Positions 10,043 to 19,681 of a stretch of DNA of 64,000 nt are shown here, in pieces. A program made the position numbers and the translations under genes. Position 1 is the first letter of the stretch, and every line of letters starts with the position of its first letter. The stretch covers positions 48,420 to 112,419 of the forward strand of contig WQSN01000004.1 of assembly GCA_009787835.1 (NCBI GenBank), written 5' to 3'. The notes under the pieces were generated by a model. That model made no database searches. It had not been told where the DNA came from and saw nothing but the letters and a program-made list of their open reading frames with translations. The DNA is from Treponema sp. GTDB taxonomy: Bacteria; Spirochaetota; Spirochaetia; Treponematales; Breznakiellaceae.

Positions 10043-13000
10043 TCAGTTATTTAAATAAGAAAGTTTTTGAACGATTTGAGAAAAATTCATTCTGTTTAAA
10101 TTTTCCCGCAGCCACTGGGCAAGCCCGTCATCTGATTCATATTTATACTTTTCTATTTCCGCCATGGCCGCGTCCGCCTCATCCATCTCATAAGACTTGC
10201 AGGCTTTGTAAAGATTTAACAGTATTTCATCATCAGGCTTGTCCTTTACCGGTTTTTGATCATCGCCTTCAATTCTTGACAGCATGTCTTCTATGCCGCA
10301 GATCATTTTCTTCGCAGCTTCCACAAAAGCCGTGTTGTTAATTTTTATATAGTCGATATCGGCGTTCTTCGACGCCTCTTCCAGTTCTGCGGCTGTGTGG
10401 CCAATTTTGTCCGCGTAAATATCCAGGCTGATCCCTTTAATGCCATGAACTTTAATTCTGTAATCGCCGATTTTATCCTCGCTGAAATTTTCTACTACAT
10501 CAAGCATGGTGCGGACATTGTCTGCGTAAGAGCGAAGGAGTTTTATATACATTTTTTCATCGCCGCCATAGCGATCAAGGCCTTTGACTATATCCAGCCC
10601 TTCCACTTCTTCATAAAAAAGCGGCGAATCATTGCCCTCCTGCGTCCCGGATAAAAAGTCCGCGTATTCCTGCGCTTCGTTTTCAGCTTCCTCGAAATCG
10701 CTGTGATGCACAAACTCCGAAATCCTGTCCAGAACCGCCTTTGTCTCTTTTGAGTAACTCTTTATTTCAGAAATAATGTCTAATGTGCCCTTGCGGTTAT
10801 AAACAGCGCATTTTTCCTTTATTGCAAGCAGTTTGCCGTGTAAATCATCAATATCGTCGGTTCCGTATATATCGCGTTTTGTATCAAGTTTTTTCAGCAC
10901 TGCCTTCAGTTCTTTAATGAAATCCGGAACAGAGGCTGTAACCTGTTCATGATCTTTTTCCCTGCCTGATATTTCCAGTTTACCTGCAAGTTCAGAGAGC
11001 ATGCTCTCCCCAATGTTCCAAAGAGAGCTTTTTATGCCATGAACCTTGATTGTAAAATTCCTCAATACCTCTTCGTCCTTAAACCCGGTATTCTTCCTGT
11101 GCTCATCCAGCCAGTCTATTGTCTTTTGTGCGTCTCTTATAAATGATTCCTGCAGCAGGCTGTTAACATTCGGCACGCCGCTTACGCGCCCTTCAGCCCC
11201 GGAAAACTGAATCTGCGCGGCTTCAATTACTTCGGCGCTCTGCCTGTCGCGGATCAGCTTGTTCAGCACAGAGTTAAGCTGCCTTATGTCAATCGGTTTT
11301 GAAATAAATTCATCAAAGCCGTTGCTCAGGAATATTTCAGACTGCCCCACAAGCGCGTTAGCTGTCAACGCAACGATTGGAGCGTTATATGCCATTGCGC
11401 GCAGGCGTTTTGCGGTTTCCATTCCGTCCATTTCAGGCATCATGTGATCCATAAATATAATGTCGTACACTTTTCCGCTTTTGATTTTATCTATCGCTTC
11501 CTGTCCGCTCATGGCAGTGTCTATCTGGAGCCTGTAAAGTTTCATAAGCCCCATCGCTACATACAGGTTTGTTTCAACATCATCCACTATAAGCACGCTC
11601 CCGTAAGGCATCGGGTTACGCACAATCTGCCCCCTCTTCCTGCGCGCGAGGTAGCTCATCCTGAACTTCTTAAAATTCGCCGCGACTTCCTTTCCAAGCA
11701 CATCTGAGTCTACAATCCCCTGCGGCAGGTATATCGTAAACAATGTGCCCTTTGCAGGCGCGCTTTCAACGCGGATCTCTCCGTCCATGAGCGTTATAAG
11801 CCGCTGCGTAATAACAAGACCAAGGCCTGTTCCCTCTACTGTTGTGTTCTTCTCCCGGTCAAAGCGTGAATATTCTTCAAACAGCCTTCCCAGCTGTTCC
11901 TTAGACATTCCGCGTCCTGTGTCGCGTATTCCCAATACCAAAGTTATCCCTTCTTTCTCTGATATTTTTTTAGCAGCCACAGACAAGGTTACCTTTCCTT
12001 CGTCTGTGTATTTGAACGCATTGGACAAAAGGTTATTTAATATTTGCTTAATCCTGAGTTCATCGCCGATCAATTTTGCAGGGACTTTTTCATCAATATG
12101 AAGCTCAAACTCAATTGGTTTACTGTTAATATGCATCATATTAAGATGTACAGAATCATTTATCATGTCCGCGACTTTATATTTGTCAGACATGATATCC
12201 ATTTTCCCTGCTTCAATTTTTGAGAAATCAAGTATGTCATTGATAATACCCAATAACATATCGCACGAACTGTATATCCTGCCAAGCCCTTCCTCGATTT
12301 CGTCGGGAAGCGTTGTATGCTGTATTAAAAGTTCGGTAACGCCCAATATAGCGTTCATCGGGGTGCGTATTTCGTGGCTCATATTGGCCAGAAACGCGGA
12401 CTTAGAACGCGAAGATGCGAGAGCAGCGGCTTCCATTTCCTTGCGCTGCGTTATATCATGCGCGATGCATACCATCCCAATTATCTGACCGTCCAGAATG
12501 AGCGGAATTCTTGATGTCTCAAAAAGCATGATAGTCCCGTCAAAGCGCGGCACATGTTCCTCGATTGTGATAGTCTTTCCTTTATTGATAACTTCGTGAT
12601 CATTCCTGTTAAATGATTCCATTAAATCATCAGGCAGCCCGAGATTTTTTTCACTGTCTTCGCCTGTAATGTCTTCAGGCTTCTTTCCGAAATGTTCCAG
12701 GAAAGCCTTATTGCAATGAATAAAACGCAGGCTGGAATCTTTTGTAAAAATAATGTCAGGAATGGAATCAAACAATGTCATAAGAGTGGTTGTCTGAAGC
12801 GCGAGTTCATGCGTTCTCTTCGCGACCAATGAGTGGCGGTTTATCATGTTTACCATCATCAGACTGACAGATCGCAGAATCGCGATTTCTTCTTCTGTAA
12901 AATTACGCTCGTTTCTGCAATCATCAATACTGAAAATCCCCCAGAACTGCTTGTCCAGATAAAGGGGTATCAGCAAAATTGATTTTATTTCATAAGCATT

Positions 13001-13408
13001 AAAAAACGCCTGTTCTTTTTCAGGCATCTTTGAGACAGGACTGCTGATGTGTTCTCCGCGTATAAACCTGCTTTCGCAAATAGGCATATCCTTATAGGAT
13101 ACTTTTGAACCTATGGAAATTGATTTCTTGCCCTTTCCAAGATCGCTGCACCAGTTATATGCGCAGATAAAATGCATCTCACCTTTTATTATTTCATTGC
13201 GCCATATATAAACATGATCTGCGTTAGCTGAACTGCCCACAAGCTCCATGCTTTTTGTAAGGGAGTCGTCTATATCTTCATTTTCATCAACAGAGAGCAG
13301 CAGGACCGCAGCGTTATTTACAGCCTGCAGCATTTTATCCCGATGTTTTATGCTTTCAATCATTTCATAATATTCGTTTGTCTCGTTCATTGGTCTTTCC
13401 AATTCCAT
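10043..13408 (-). CDS. Hybrid sensor histidine kinase (GAF-PAS-HisKA-HATPase-REC-HPt-like regions)
   Basis: MSHEIRTPMNAILG H-box, GTGLGL G-box, REC (VLIVDDVETN...FMDHMMPEMDGME), two HGIKxx HPt-like motifs. Confidence 0.92.
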   Translation of the reverse strand: MELERPMNETNEYYEMIESIKHRDKMLQAVNNAAVLLLSVDENEDIDDSLTKSMELVGSSANADHVYIWRNEIIKGEMHFICAYNWCSDLGKGKKSISIGSKVSYKDMPICESRFIRGEHISSPVSKMPEKEQAFFNAYEIKSILLIPLYLDKQFWGIFSIDDCRNERNFTEEEIAILRSVSLMMVNMINRHSLVAKRTHELALQTTTLMTLFDSIPDIIFTKDSSLRFIHCNKAFLEHFGKKPEDITGEDSEKNLGLPDDLMESFNRNDHEVINKGKTITIEEHVPRFDGTIMLFETSRIPLILDGQIIGMVCIAHDITQRKEMEAAALASSRSKSAFLANMSHEIRTPMNAILGVTELLIQHTTLPDEIEEGLGRIYSSCDMLLGIINDILDFSKIEAGKMDIMSDKYKVADMINDSVHLNMMHINSKPIEFELHIDEKVPAKLIGDELRIKQILNNLLSNAFKYTDEGKVTLSVAAKKISEKEGITLVLGIRDTGRGMSKEQLGRLFEEYSRFDREKNTTVEGTGLGLVITQRLITLMDGEIRVESAPAKGTLFTIYLPQGIVDSDVLGKEVAANFKKFRMSYLARRKRGQIVRNPMPYGSVLIVDDVETNLYVAMGLMKLYRLQIDTAMSGQEAIDKIKSGKVYDIIFMDHMMPEMDGMETAKRLRAMAYNAPIVALTANALVGQSEIFLSNGFDEFISKPIDIRQLNSVLNKLIRDRQSAEVIEAAQIQFSGAEGRVSGVPNVNSLLQESFIRDAQKTIDWLDEHRKNTGFKDEEVLRNFTIKVHGIKSSLWNIGESMLSELAGKLEISGREKDHEQVTASVPDFIKELKAVLKKLDTKRDIYGTDDIDDLHGKLLAIKEKCAVYNRKGTLDIISEIKSYSKETKAVLDRISEFVHHSDFEEAENEAQEYADFLSGTQEGNDSPLFYEEVEGLDIVKGLDRYGGDEKMYIKLLRSYADNVRTMLDVVENFSEDKIGDYRIKVHGIKGISLDIYADKIGHTAAELEEASKNADIDYIKINNTAFVEAAKKMICGIEDMLSRIEGDDQKPVKDKPDDEILLNLYKACKSYEMDEADAAMAEIEKYKYESDDGLAQWLRENLNRMNFSQIVQKLSYLNN

Positions 13409-13514
13409 TTTTTAATGATGCCTTTTATTTTTTATTGTATATATCAATATTAAGAATGCCAAGTACTGTAAAACAGTCTTATGCTTTTTTCAATAGTGGC
13501 GTTTCCAACAATAT

Positions 13515-14468
13515 TTAACTGTCCGCCAATATTGGAAGCTTCTCTGCAAATACACACCCGTACTTCCACTTCCCGTCTTTTTTACTGACTACAGCGGTAA
13601 GAGTCTCCCCGCAAAACACAGCGGCGTGCATATTTGGCAGAGAGTTCACCTGCTGATGTGCACAGGAGAATAGCGGCCTATCATTTAAAATTGGATCTAG
13701 AAACCTGCCGTGGATTAGTTTCTCTGCGTCACAAGGCGCAAGTTCAAACCATGGTAATCCAAGAGTTTTTATCACATCCTTGTTTATGGGGAGTAATGAA
13801 TATAAACCGGGAAGCGGGAAATCAGTACCTGTTTCCAATTGCTCATTTCCGTCTGGCAATTTAAAACCTGAAACCTGTGTTCTTACAAGCGATACCAGGT
13901 GTCCCCTGCTTCCCGCAGCAATAGCTATGTCGCGCGCAAGGGAGCGTATGTATGTACCGCTTGAACAGTGAACAAAAATATCGGCGAAAGGAGGTTCCCA
14001 AAGGCGAAGTTCCAGTTTATAAATATTTACCTGTCTTTGTTTCATTTCCAGTATCTGGCCTGATCTGGCAAGTTCGCTTGCGCGTTTTCCATTGATATGT
14101 ATCGCCGAATATGCCGGCGGCGTCTGCATTATCCCGCCTGAAAACCCGGCAAGCGCTTTTTCAGCTTCTTCACGGGAAGGAATATCCGCCCGCGCGATTT
14201 GTTCCCCTTGCGGATCAAGGGTATCGGTTTCTATGCCGAAGCGTATCCTGCCTGTGTACTGTTTATCGCAATGGGTGAACCACGGAACAAGTTTCAGCGC
14301 GCTTCCCGCAAGAACCAGAAGCAGCCCCTGTGCGAATTTGTCCAATGTGCCAGTGTGCCCCACTTTCCCTGTTCCAAGAAAGCGCTTTATATCACGTAAC
14401 GCGTCAAAAGAAGTGATTCCAGGCGGTTTATTCAGTAAAATTAAACCTGAACTGTCAGTATGGCTCAT
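13515..14468 (-). CDS. truB: tRNA pseudouridine(55) synthase TruB
   Basis: LLNKPPGITSFD, KVGHTGTLDKFAQGLLLV motifs; adjacent to rbfA/infB. Confidence 0.95.
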   Translation of the reverse strand: MSHTDSSGLILLNKPPGITSFDALRDIKRFLGTGKVGHTGTLDKFAQGLLLVLAGSALKLVPWFTHCDKQYTGRIRFGIETDTLDPQGEQIARADIPSREEAEKALAGFSGGIMQTPPAYSAIHINGKRASELARSGQILEMKQRQVNIYKLELRLWEPPFADIFVHCSSGTYIRSLARDIAIAAGSRGHLVSLVRTQVSGFKLPDGNEQLETGTDFPLPGLYSLLPINKDVIKTLGLPWFELAPCDAEKLIHGRFLDPILNDRPLFSCAHQQVNSLPNMHAAVFCGETLTAVVSKKDGKWKYGCVFAEKLPILADS

Positions 14469-14515
14469 TAGATTCCAATCCGAAATAAATCCCGCACAAG
14501 CTAAAATGCCGTATA

Positions 14516-14878
14516 TTACTCCGCGCCCGCTTCCTTTATATTAAGCTCATCAATTTTTTTTATCATGTCAAAACCGTCGCCTATGCTGGTGTCCGCGTGG
14601 AAGCGCAGGCGGGGAGTTTTACGGATGCGCATTCCGGAACCAAGCTGTGACTGGATAAAACCTGCGGCGCTTTGAAGGCCTTCCGCTCCCCTTTCAATAT
14701 TTTTCTCCCGGACATCGGAAACATATACATCCGCAAAGGACAGGTCTTTGGACACATCCACCCTTGTAATGGAAAGGAATGAGTTTACCCTTTTGTCTTT
14801 TATTTTACCTTCAAGAATGAGGGAGCTGATCTTCTCCTGGATTGACTGACCCAGCCGTTCCGTACGGTATTGAGCCAT
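14516..14878 (-). CDS. rbfA: 30S ribosome-binding factor RbfA
   Basis: RTERLGQSIQEKISSLI, TRVDVSKDLSFADVYVS, RKTPRLRFHADTSI; position between truB and infB. Confidence 0.95.
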   Translation of the reverse strand: MAQYRTERLGQSIQEKISSLILEGKIKDKRVNSFLSITRVDVSKDLSFADVYVSDVREKNIERGAEGLQSAAGFIQSQLGSGMRIRKTPRLRFHADTSIGDGFDMIKKIDELNIKEAGAE

Positions 14879-14879
14879 A

Positions 14880-17507
14880 TCAGGACACGCTGAGTTTTCG
14901 CGCTACTTCCACAGTTTCAATAACTTCAAGCATATCGCCTATTTGAATGTCGTCAAAACTATCAAGGCCAATTCCGCACTCATACCCGGCGGCTACTTCG
15001 CGCGCGTCATCCTTAAAGCGCCTGAGGGACGCGATCTTTCCCGAATGGATGACAATCTGGTTTCGTATAACATTAACAGTGCAGCTTCGCTTAACGGTCC
15101 CTGTTAGCACATAACAGCCTGCGATAGTGCCTACCTTTGGAACCTTGAATGTATCGCGGACTTCCACGGTGGCGACAACCTCTTCCTTTGTGTCCGGCTT
15201 TAACATTCCTTCCATCGCCTGCCTTATCTCATCCACGGCTTTATAGATAATATTGTATTTTCTAATATCTACCTTTTCCTGTTCCGCGAGTATTTTCGCC
15301 TTGGGCAGGGGACGGACATTAAAGCTGATAATAATCGCCTTGGAAGCGATAGCAAGGTCAACATCGCCTTCGTTTACAGGACCCGGAAGAGCCTGTATTA
15401 CATGAAGACGGATTTCCTTTGTGGAAAGTTTTTCAAGGCTGGATTTCAGCGCTTCGGCGGACCCCTGAACATCCGCTTTGATGATTACTTTCAGTTCCTG
15501 AATTGTGCCGTCGCTGATCATGTCGTGAAGGTTATCCATTGTAACCTTTCTCATAATCTTGGCGTCTTCAAAACGCTTAAACTCCTGCCGTCTTGAAGAA
15601 TATTCGCGCGCTACTTTTTCATCCGCCACTACCTGCAGAGGATCGCCCGCGTTAGGCATGCCTTCAAAACCCAGTACCTCAACAGGCATGGATGGAGTCG
15701 CATGGGTGAGTTTTTCTCCCTTATCGTTAAAAATCGCACGGACTCTGCCGGGCCAAACGCCCGCTACAAATGAATCTCCTACTGCAAGCGTTCCCCTTTC
15801 CACCATTACTGTCGCGACAATGCCCCGGCCGTGATCGACTTTTGCTTCCAATACCTTCCCTTCCGCGTTGCGCTGGAAATTCGCCTTTAAATCCAGAAGC
15901 TCAGCTTCCAGTAATATTGATTCTATCAGTTTATCAATGCCGACTTTCTGAAGCGCGGACAGTTCTACAAACATATTGGTTCCGCCCCAGTCCTCCGGCA
16001 TTAGCCCCAAATCGGAAAGCTGGCTCTTTACCCTGTCCGGATTCGCTTCGGGCTTATCAATTTTATTAACAGCGACGATAATCGGAACATTCGCGTCTCT
16101 TGCGTGATTGATGGCTTCAATTGTCTGAGGCATTACCCCATCATCCGCCGCCACGACAAGCACGACTATATCCGTTATCTGCGCTCCGCGCGCCCTCATG
16201 CGTGTAAACGCTTCGTGTCCCGGCGTATCCAAAAATGTTATTCTGCCGTGCGGAGTTTCAACCATGTATGCGCCGATATGCTGCGTGATGCCTCCGAACT
16301 CGCCTGACACTACATCGGCTTTTCTGATGGCGTCCAACAGCTTAGTCTTGCCGTGATCAACATGTCCCATAACAGTAACAACCGGAGGGCGCGGCAGAAG
16401 CACCGCGTTATCATCCGAAGCGGTTTCAATTACAGTCTCATCATAGAGGCTTACTATTTTTACATCCGCGCCGAATTCCGAAGCAATAATGGTAGCCGTA
16501 TCCGCGTCAATCTGCTGGTTGATGGTAACCATCTGTCCCATTGTCATTAACTTCGCGATAAGGTCAGACGCTTTCAGATTCATTTTTTTTGCCAGTTCGG
16601 AAACTGAAATGACTTCCATTATGTCAATTGATTTCGGTATTGGGTTGGCGACATGGGTTATTTTTTTCTTGGTCTGGAGGAGTTTTTCCTCCATCTCAAG
16701 TTCTTTTTCCTTGCGGTTATATACCGGTTTTTTGGTCGCGAATTTTCGTTTTGCAGGTCCTTTGCCTTCCGGTATCGGAGACGCAGGCGCGCCGCTCATG
16801 CCGCCGCTTCGGCCCGCTCCTCCTGCGGGAGGACGCTGAAAGCCTCCGCCGCCTGGTTTGTGTCCCGGTTTTGGAGGAAATCCGCCTGTTCTTACATTAC
16901 TGCCCGCAACGCCGCTTTGTGGACGCTGTCCATGAGTGTGGCTGCCGCTCCTGTTATGGCTTCCGCCTTCGGGCTTATGGCTTCTTGATTGCGGACGAGC
17001 CGGTTTTTGATGAGAGCTTCCATGATGACCTACTAGTTTTCCTCCGACCCTGCCGGCAGCGGCTGCGGGTCTTTGCGGCATTTGGAATGAACTTATATGA
17101 GAACCGGACTGCACGCCTGGGGAAACATTACCTGCCTGAGATTTTTCATGCTCTCTTTTTTTACCGGTGTCATCCGCTCGGGCGTCTGATCTTGCATAAG
17201 AGCCTTTGCCGGATGAAGTGCCTGTCTTCCCGGGAGCCGGAGCTGAAGGTTTGGTTTCCGCTGCGGCCGGGCGGTTATTTCCGCCTGTATTGATAACGAT
17301 CTTCGGCTGTATTTTTTTTACCGGTGTTGAGGAAGGTTTTTTCGATATAACAACAACTTTAACTTTTCTGCGCTCTCCCTGTTCCACCTGATTTTTCCCA
17401 TTGGAATTAGCGGAATTGGCGGAACTCACAGAGGCGTCCTGTTCACCCTGTGAATGTTTAATAAGTGGAGCTTTTTGTTTTCTTGTATTGTCAGTTTCTT
17501 CCGCCAT
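14880..17507 (-). CDS. infB: Translation initiation factor IF-2
   Basis: [37 protein letters not shown]; low-complexity Gly/Ser/Pro/Arg N-terminus. ORF opens at 17540, but MAEETDN at 17507 is the likelier start. Confidence 0.97.
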   Translation of the reverse strand: MAEETDNTRKQKAPLIKHSQGEQDASVSSANSANSNGKNQVEQGERRKVKVVVISKKPSSTPVKKIQPKIVINTGGNNRPAAAETKPSAPAPGKTGTSSGKGSYARSDARADDTGKKREHEKSQAGNVSPGVQSGSHISSFQMPQRPAAAAGRVGGKLVGHHGSSHQKPARPQSRSHKPEGGSHNRSGSHTHGQRPQSGVAGSNVRTGGFPPKPGHKPGGGGFQRPPAGGAGRSGGMSGAPASPIPEGKGPAKRKFATKKPVYNRKEKELEMEEKLLQTKKKITHVANPIPKSIDIMEVISVSELAKKMNLKASDLIAKLMTMGQMVTINQQIDADTATIIASEFGADVKIVSLYDETVIETASDDNAVLLPRPPVVTVMGHVDHGKTKLLDAIRKADVVSGEFGGITQHIGAYMVETPHGRITFLDTPGHEAFTRMRARGAQITDIVVLVVAADDGVMPQTIEAINHARDANVPIIVAVNKIDKPEANPDRVKSQLSDLGLMPEDWGGTNMFVELSALQKVGIDKLIESILLEAELLDLKANFQRNAEGKVLEAKVDHGRGIVATVMVERGTLAVGDSFVAGVWPGRVRAIFNDKGEKLTHATPSMPVEVLGFEGMPNAGDPLQVVADEKVAREYSSRRQEFKRFEDAKIMRKVTMDNLHDMISDGTIQELKVIIKADVQGSAEALKSSLEKLSTKEIRLHVIQALPGPVNEGDVDLAIASKAIIISFNVRPLPKAKILAEQEKVDIRKYNIIYKAVDEIRQAMEGMLKPDTKEEVVATVEVRDTFKVPKVGTIAGCYVLTGTVKRSCTVNVIRNQIVIHSGKIASLRRFKDDAREVAAGYECGIGLDSFDDIQIGDMLEVIETVEVARKLSVS

Positions 17508-17517
17508 AAATCCTCTT

Positions 17518-19011
17518 CTATTCCTCCTCTTCGTATTCAAAGCTCAGACCAATTCCGCAGTTTGGACAGGTAGTCATATCCACTGTTATCTTCGCGCCGC
17601 ATTCTGGACATTCATATTCTTCTGTTTCAGTTTCTTCTTCGATTGTTTCATCAGCCACAACCGCTATATCTGCGGACTCTTCTTCGTATACCTCATCTTC
17701 TTCTTCCACAATTTCAACATACTCTTCTATAAGCTTACGCAGCTGATCAAGTTCAGACGGCGACAATCCCCTGGATTCAAGTTCTTCCTGGCTTAACGCG
17801 ATAAAGTCCTCGATATAATCAACGCCTGAGTCAAGCAGTATCCTGGCAAGCCGGCTGTCCACGCCTGGCAGTTCGCTGATGCGTGAAATTTCGTCGCTGA
17901 AATCTTCGGAGTCTCCGAAAAGTTCAGATACAGCGCGCCTGGACTCGGCCGCGATATCCATTTCCGAGAACTGAGATTCAGTTTTCACGTCGATGTTCCA
18001 GTCCACAAGCCTGTTTGCAAGACGCACATTAAGCCCCTGCTTTCCGATTGCCAAAGACAGCATGGAGTCGCTTACAACCGCCAATGCCTGATGTTTGCCT
18101 TCATCCAGTATAATCACATCGCGCACTTCTGCTGGTGAAAGAGCGTTTTTAATGAACCGTCTTGGATCGGGATCGTATTTTAGTATATCAATTTTTTCGC
18201 CTTCAAGTTCCTTGATCACCGCCTGAATACGAACGCCTTTAAGACCGACGCACGCGCCTACAGGATCTACATCTTCGCGGTTTGAATAAACGGCCAGTTT
18301 TGTGCGGAAACCAGGTTCGCGCACAATCTTGTGTATTTCGACTGTTTTGTCGTAAATTTCCGGAACCTCAAGCTCAAAAATTGTACGGACAAATTCAGTA
18401 TGGGTTCTTGATAATACAATCTGAAGCCCGCCTGAATCTTTTTTAACTTCGGCAATCAGGGCTTTTATCCTGTCATTAACATGATAGGTCTCGCGGGGAG
18501 ACTGGAACTTTTTGGGAAGTACGCCTTCCGCTTTTCCAAGATCAACATATATTGTTCCGTTGCGTTCACGCTGGTAATAACCAATTATTATCTCGCCTTC
18601 CTTGTCCTTGAATTCTGAGTAAAGCGAATCCTTTTGTATTTCCCTTATTGTCTGATGCGCTGTCTGTTTCGCGCTCTGGACAGCGACACGGTCGAACTGT
18701 TTTGGATCAAGTTCCACCAGTATTTCATCTCCGACATCCGCGTCCGGATTTAATTCCCTTGCGTCGAATAAATCAATTTCCGTTACAGGATCATAAACTC
18801 CGTCCTGCTCCACTATTTTTTTCTGCGCAAAAATTGAAACTTCCATATTATCTTCATCAAATCTGACAACTGCGTTATCTACACTGCCGAAACGGTGTTT
18901 ATATGCCGCTCTCAATGTTTCTTCGATAGTGCGCAGTATAAGCTCTTCAGGAATTCCTCTATCCTGATTAATTTGACGGATTACCTGCGACATGTCTATT
19001 CCCAACTTCAT
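17518..19011 (-). CDS. nusA: Transcription termination/antitermination factor NusA with C-terminal acidic tail and zinc ribbon
   Basis: S1/KH regions (GACVGLKGVRIQAVIKELEGEKIDI), HhH-like C-terminus, then ECPECG-x11-CPNCG. Confidence 0.95.
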   Translation of the reverse strand: MKLGIDMSQVIRQINQDRGIPEELILRTIEETLRAAYKHRFGSVDNAVVRFDEDNMEVSIFAQKKIVEQDGVYDPVTEIDLFDARELNPDADVGDEILVELDPKQFDRVAVQSAKQTAHQTIREIQKDSLYSEFKDKEGEIIIGYYQRERNGTIYVDLGKAEGVLPKKFQSPRETYHVNDRIKALIAEVKKDSGGLQIVLSRTHTEFVRTIFELEVPEIYDKTVEIHKIVREPGFRTKLAVYSNREDVDPVGACVGLKGVRIQAVIKELEGEKIDILKYDPDPRRFIKNALSPAEVRDVIILDEGKHQALAVVSDSMLSLAIGKQGLNVRLANRLVDWNIDVKTESQFSEMDIAAESRRAVSELFGDSEDFSDEISRISELPGVDSRLARILLDSGVDYIEDFIALSQEELESRGLSPSELDQLRKLIEEYVEIVEEEDEVYEEESADIAVVADETIEEETETEEYECPECGAKITVDMTTCPNCGIGLSFEYEEEE

Positions 19012-19532
19012 CCTCCTTTGAAAGCCGCAGGCGCAGCCTGCTTTTTAATGAGCGGATCCTGCGTTTCCCGCGAGGAATCCAGTTTTGCTTTCGCGATAAT
19101 ATCAAATTCCAGTCTGACTGTTTCTGTAACTGTTCTTAACACAATTCCCTTTTCATCGGCGGCTTCCAATATTCCGGCCGTCCATTCTGTTATATCTGTA
19201 CGGTAACACCGCACTCTCCTTCCAATATAATGGGCAAACTCCGCGCCGTCTTTAATGGTACGGTCTATCCCCGGCGAAGATACTTCCATGTAAACATCCT
19301 GCCCGCTGAAAGCCAGTTCCAGCCGCGGAGTAACAGCGCGATGCGCTTTAGTGCAGTCATCCGTACCAATTGACTTGCCGTTATAAATAACAAGCCTAAC
19401 CTGGACGCTCCCTTTATGCCTGGAAACCGTTATTTCAACAAGGTTAAAACCCAATCCGCCAAGAATCTCTTCCAGCGGCTCCCGTAAAGAAACGATATCA
19501 GGGCTTTGCAGGTTCTTACCGGTATATTGCAT
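19008..19532 (-). CDS. rimP: Ribosome maturation factor RimP
   Basis: RimP-like N-terminus, YMEVSSPGIDRTIK motif; adjacent to nusA. Confidence 0.93.
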   Translation of the reverse strand: MQYTGKNLQSPDIVSLREPLEEILGGLGFNLVEITVSRHKGSVQVRLVIYNGKSIGTDDCTKAHRAVTPRLELAFSGQDVYMEVSSPGIDRTIKDGAEFAHYIGRRVRCYRTDITEWTAGILEAADEKGIVLRTVTETVRLEFDIIAKAKLDSSRETQDPLIKKQAAPAAFKGG

Positions 19533-19546
19533 CGTTTCTCCAAACT

Positions 19547-19577
19547 AAAAAAAAAGAGCTCCCAGGAAGCCCTTTTT
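19547..19577 (-). terminator. Rho-independent terminator (possibly bidirectional) downstream of the hybrid kinase gene
   Basis: Minus-strand aaaaaagggct-tcctggg-agctcttttttttt: 6-bp stem with one G.U, 7-nt loop, long T-tract. Confidence 0.65.
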
Positions 19578-19681
19578 TAAATGAAAAATAATACTGTCTG
19601 TAGCATACCGCCATTTGAAAAATATGTCAAGCGTTGTACGGAAATTTTTTATGAAGGGCATAGCAGCAAGAAGCCTTCAAA

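Noticed and set aside
16628-17293. 221-aa plus-strand ORF antisense to infB (and overlapping 16653..16988)
   Set aside because: Shadow of the GC-skewed, low-complexity infB N-terminal region.
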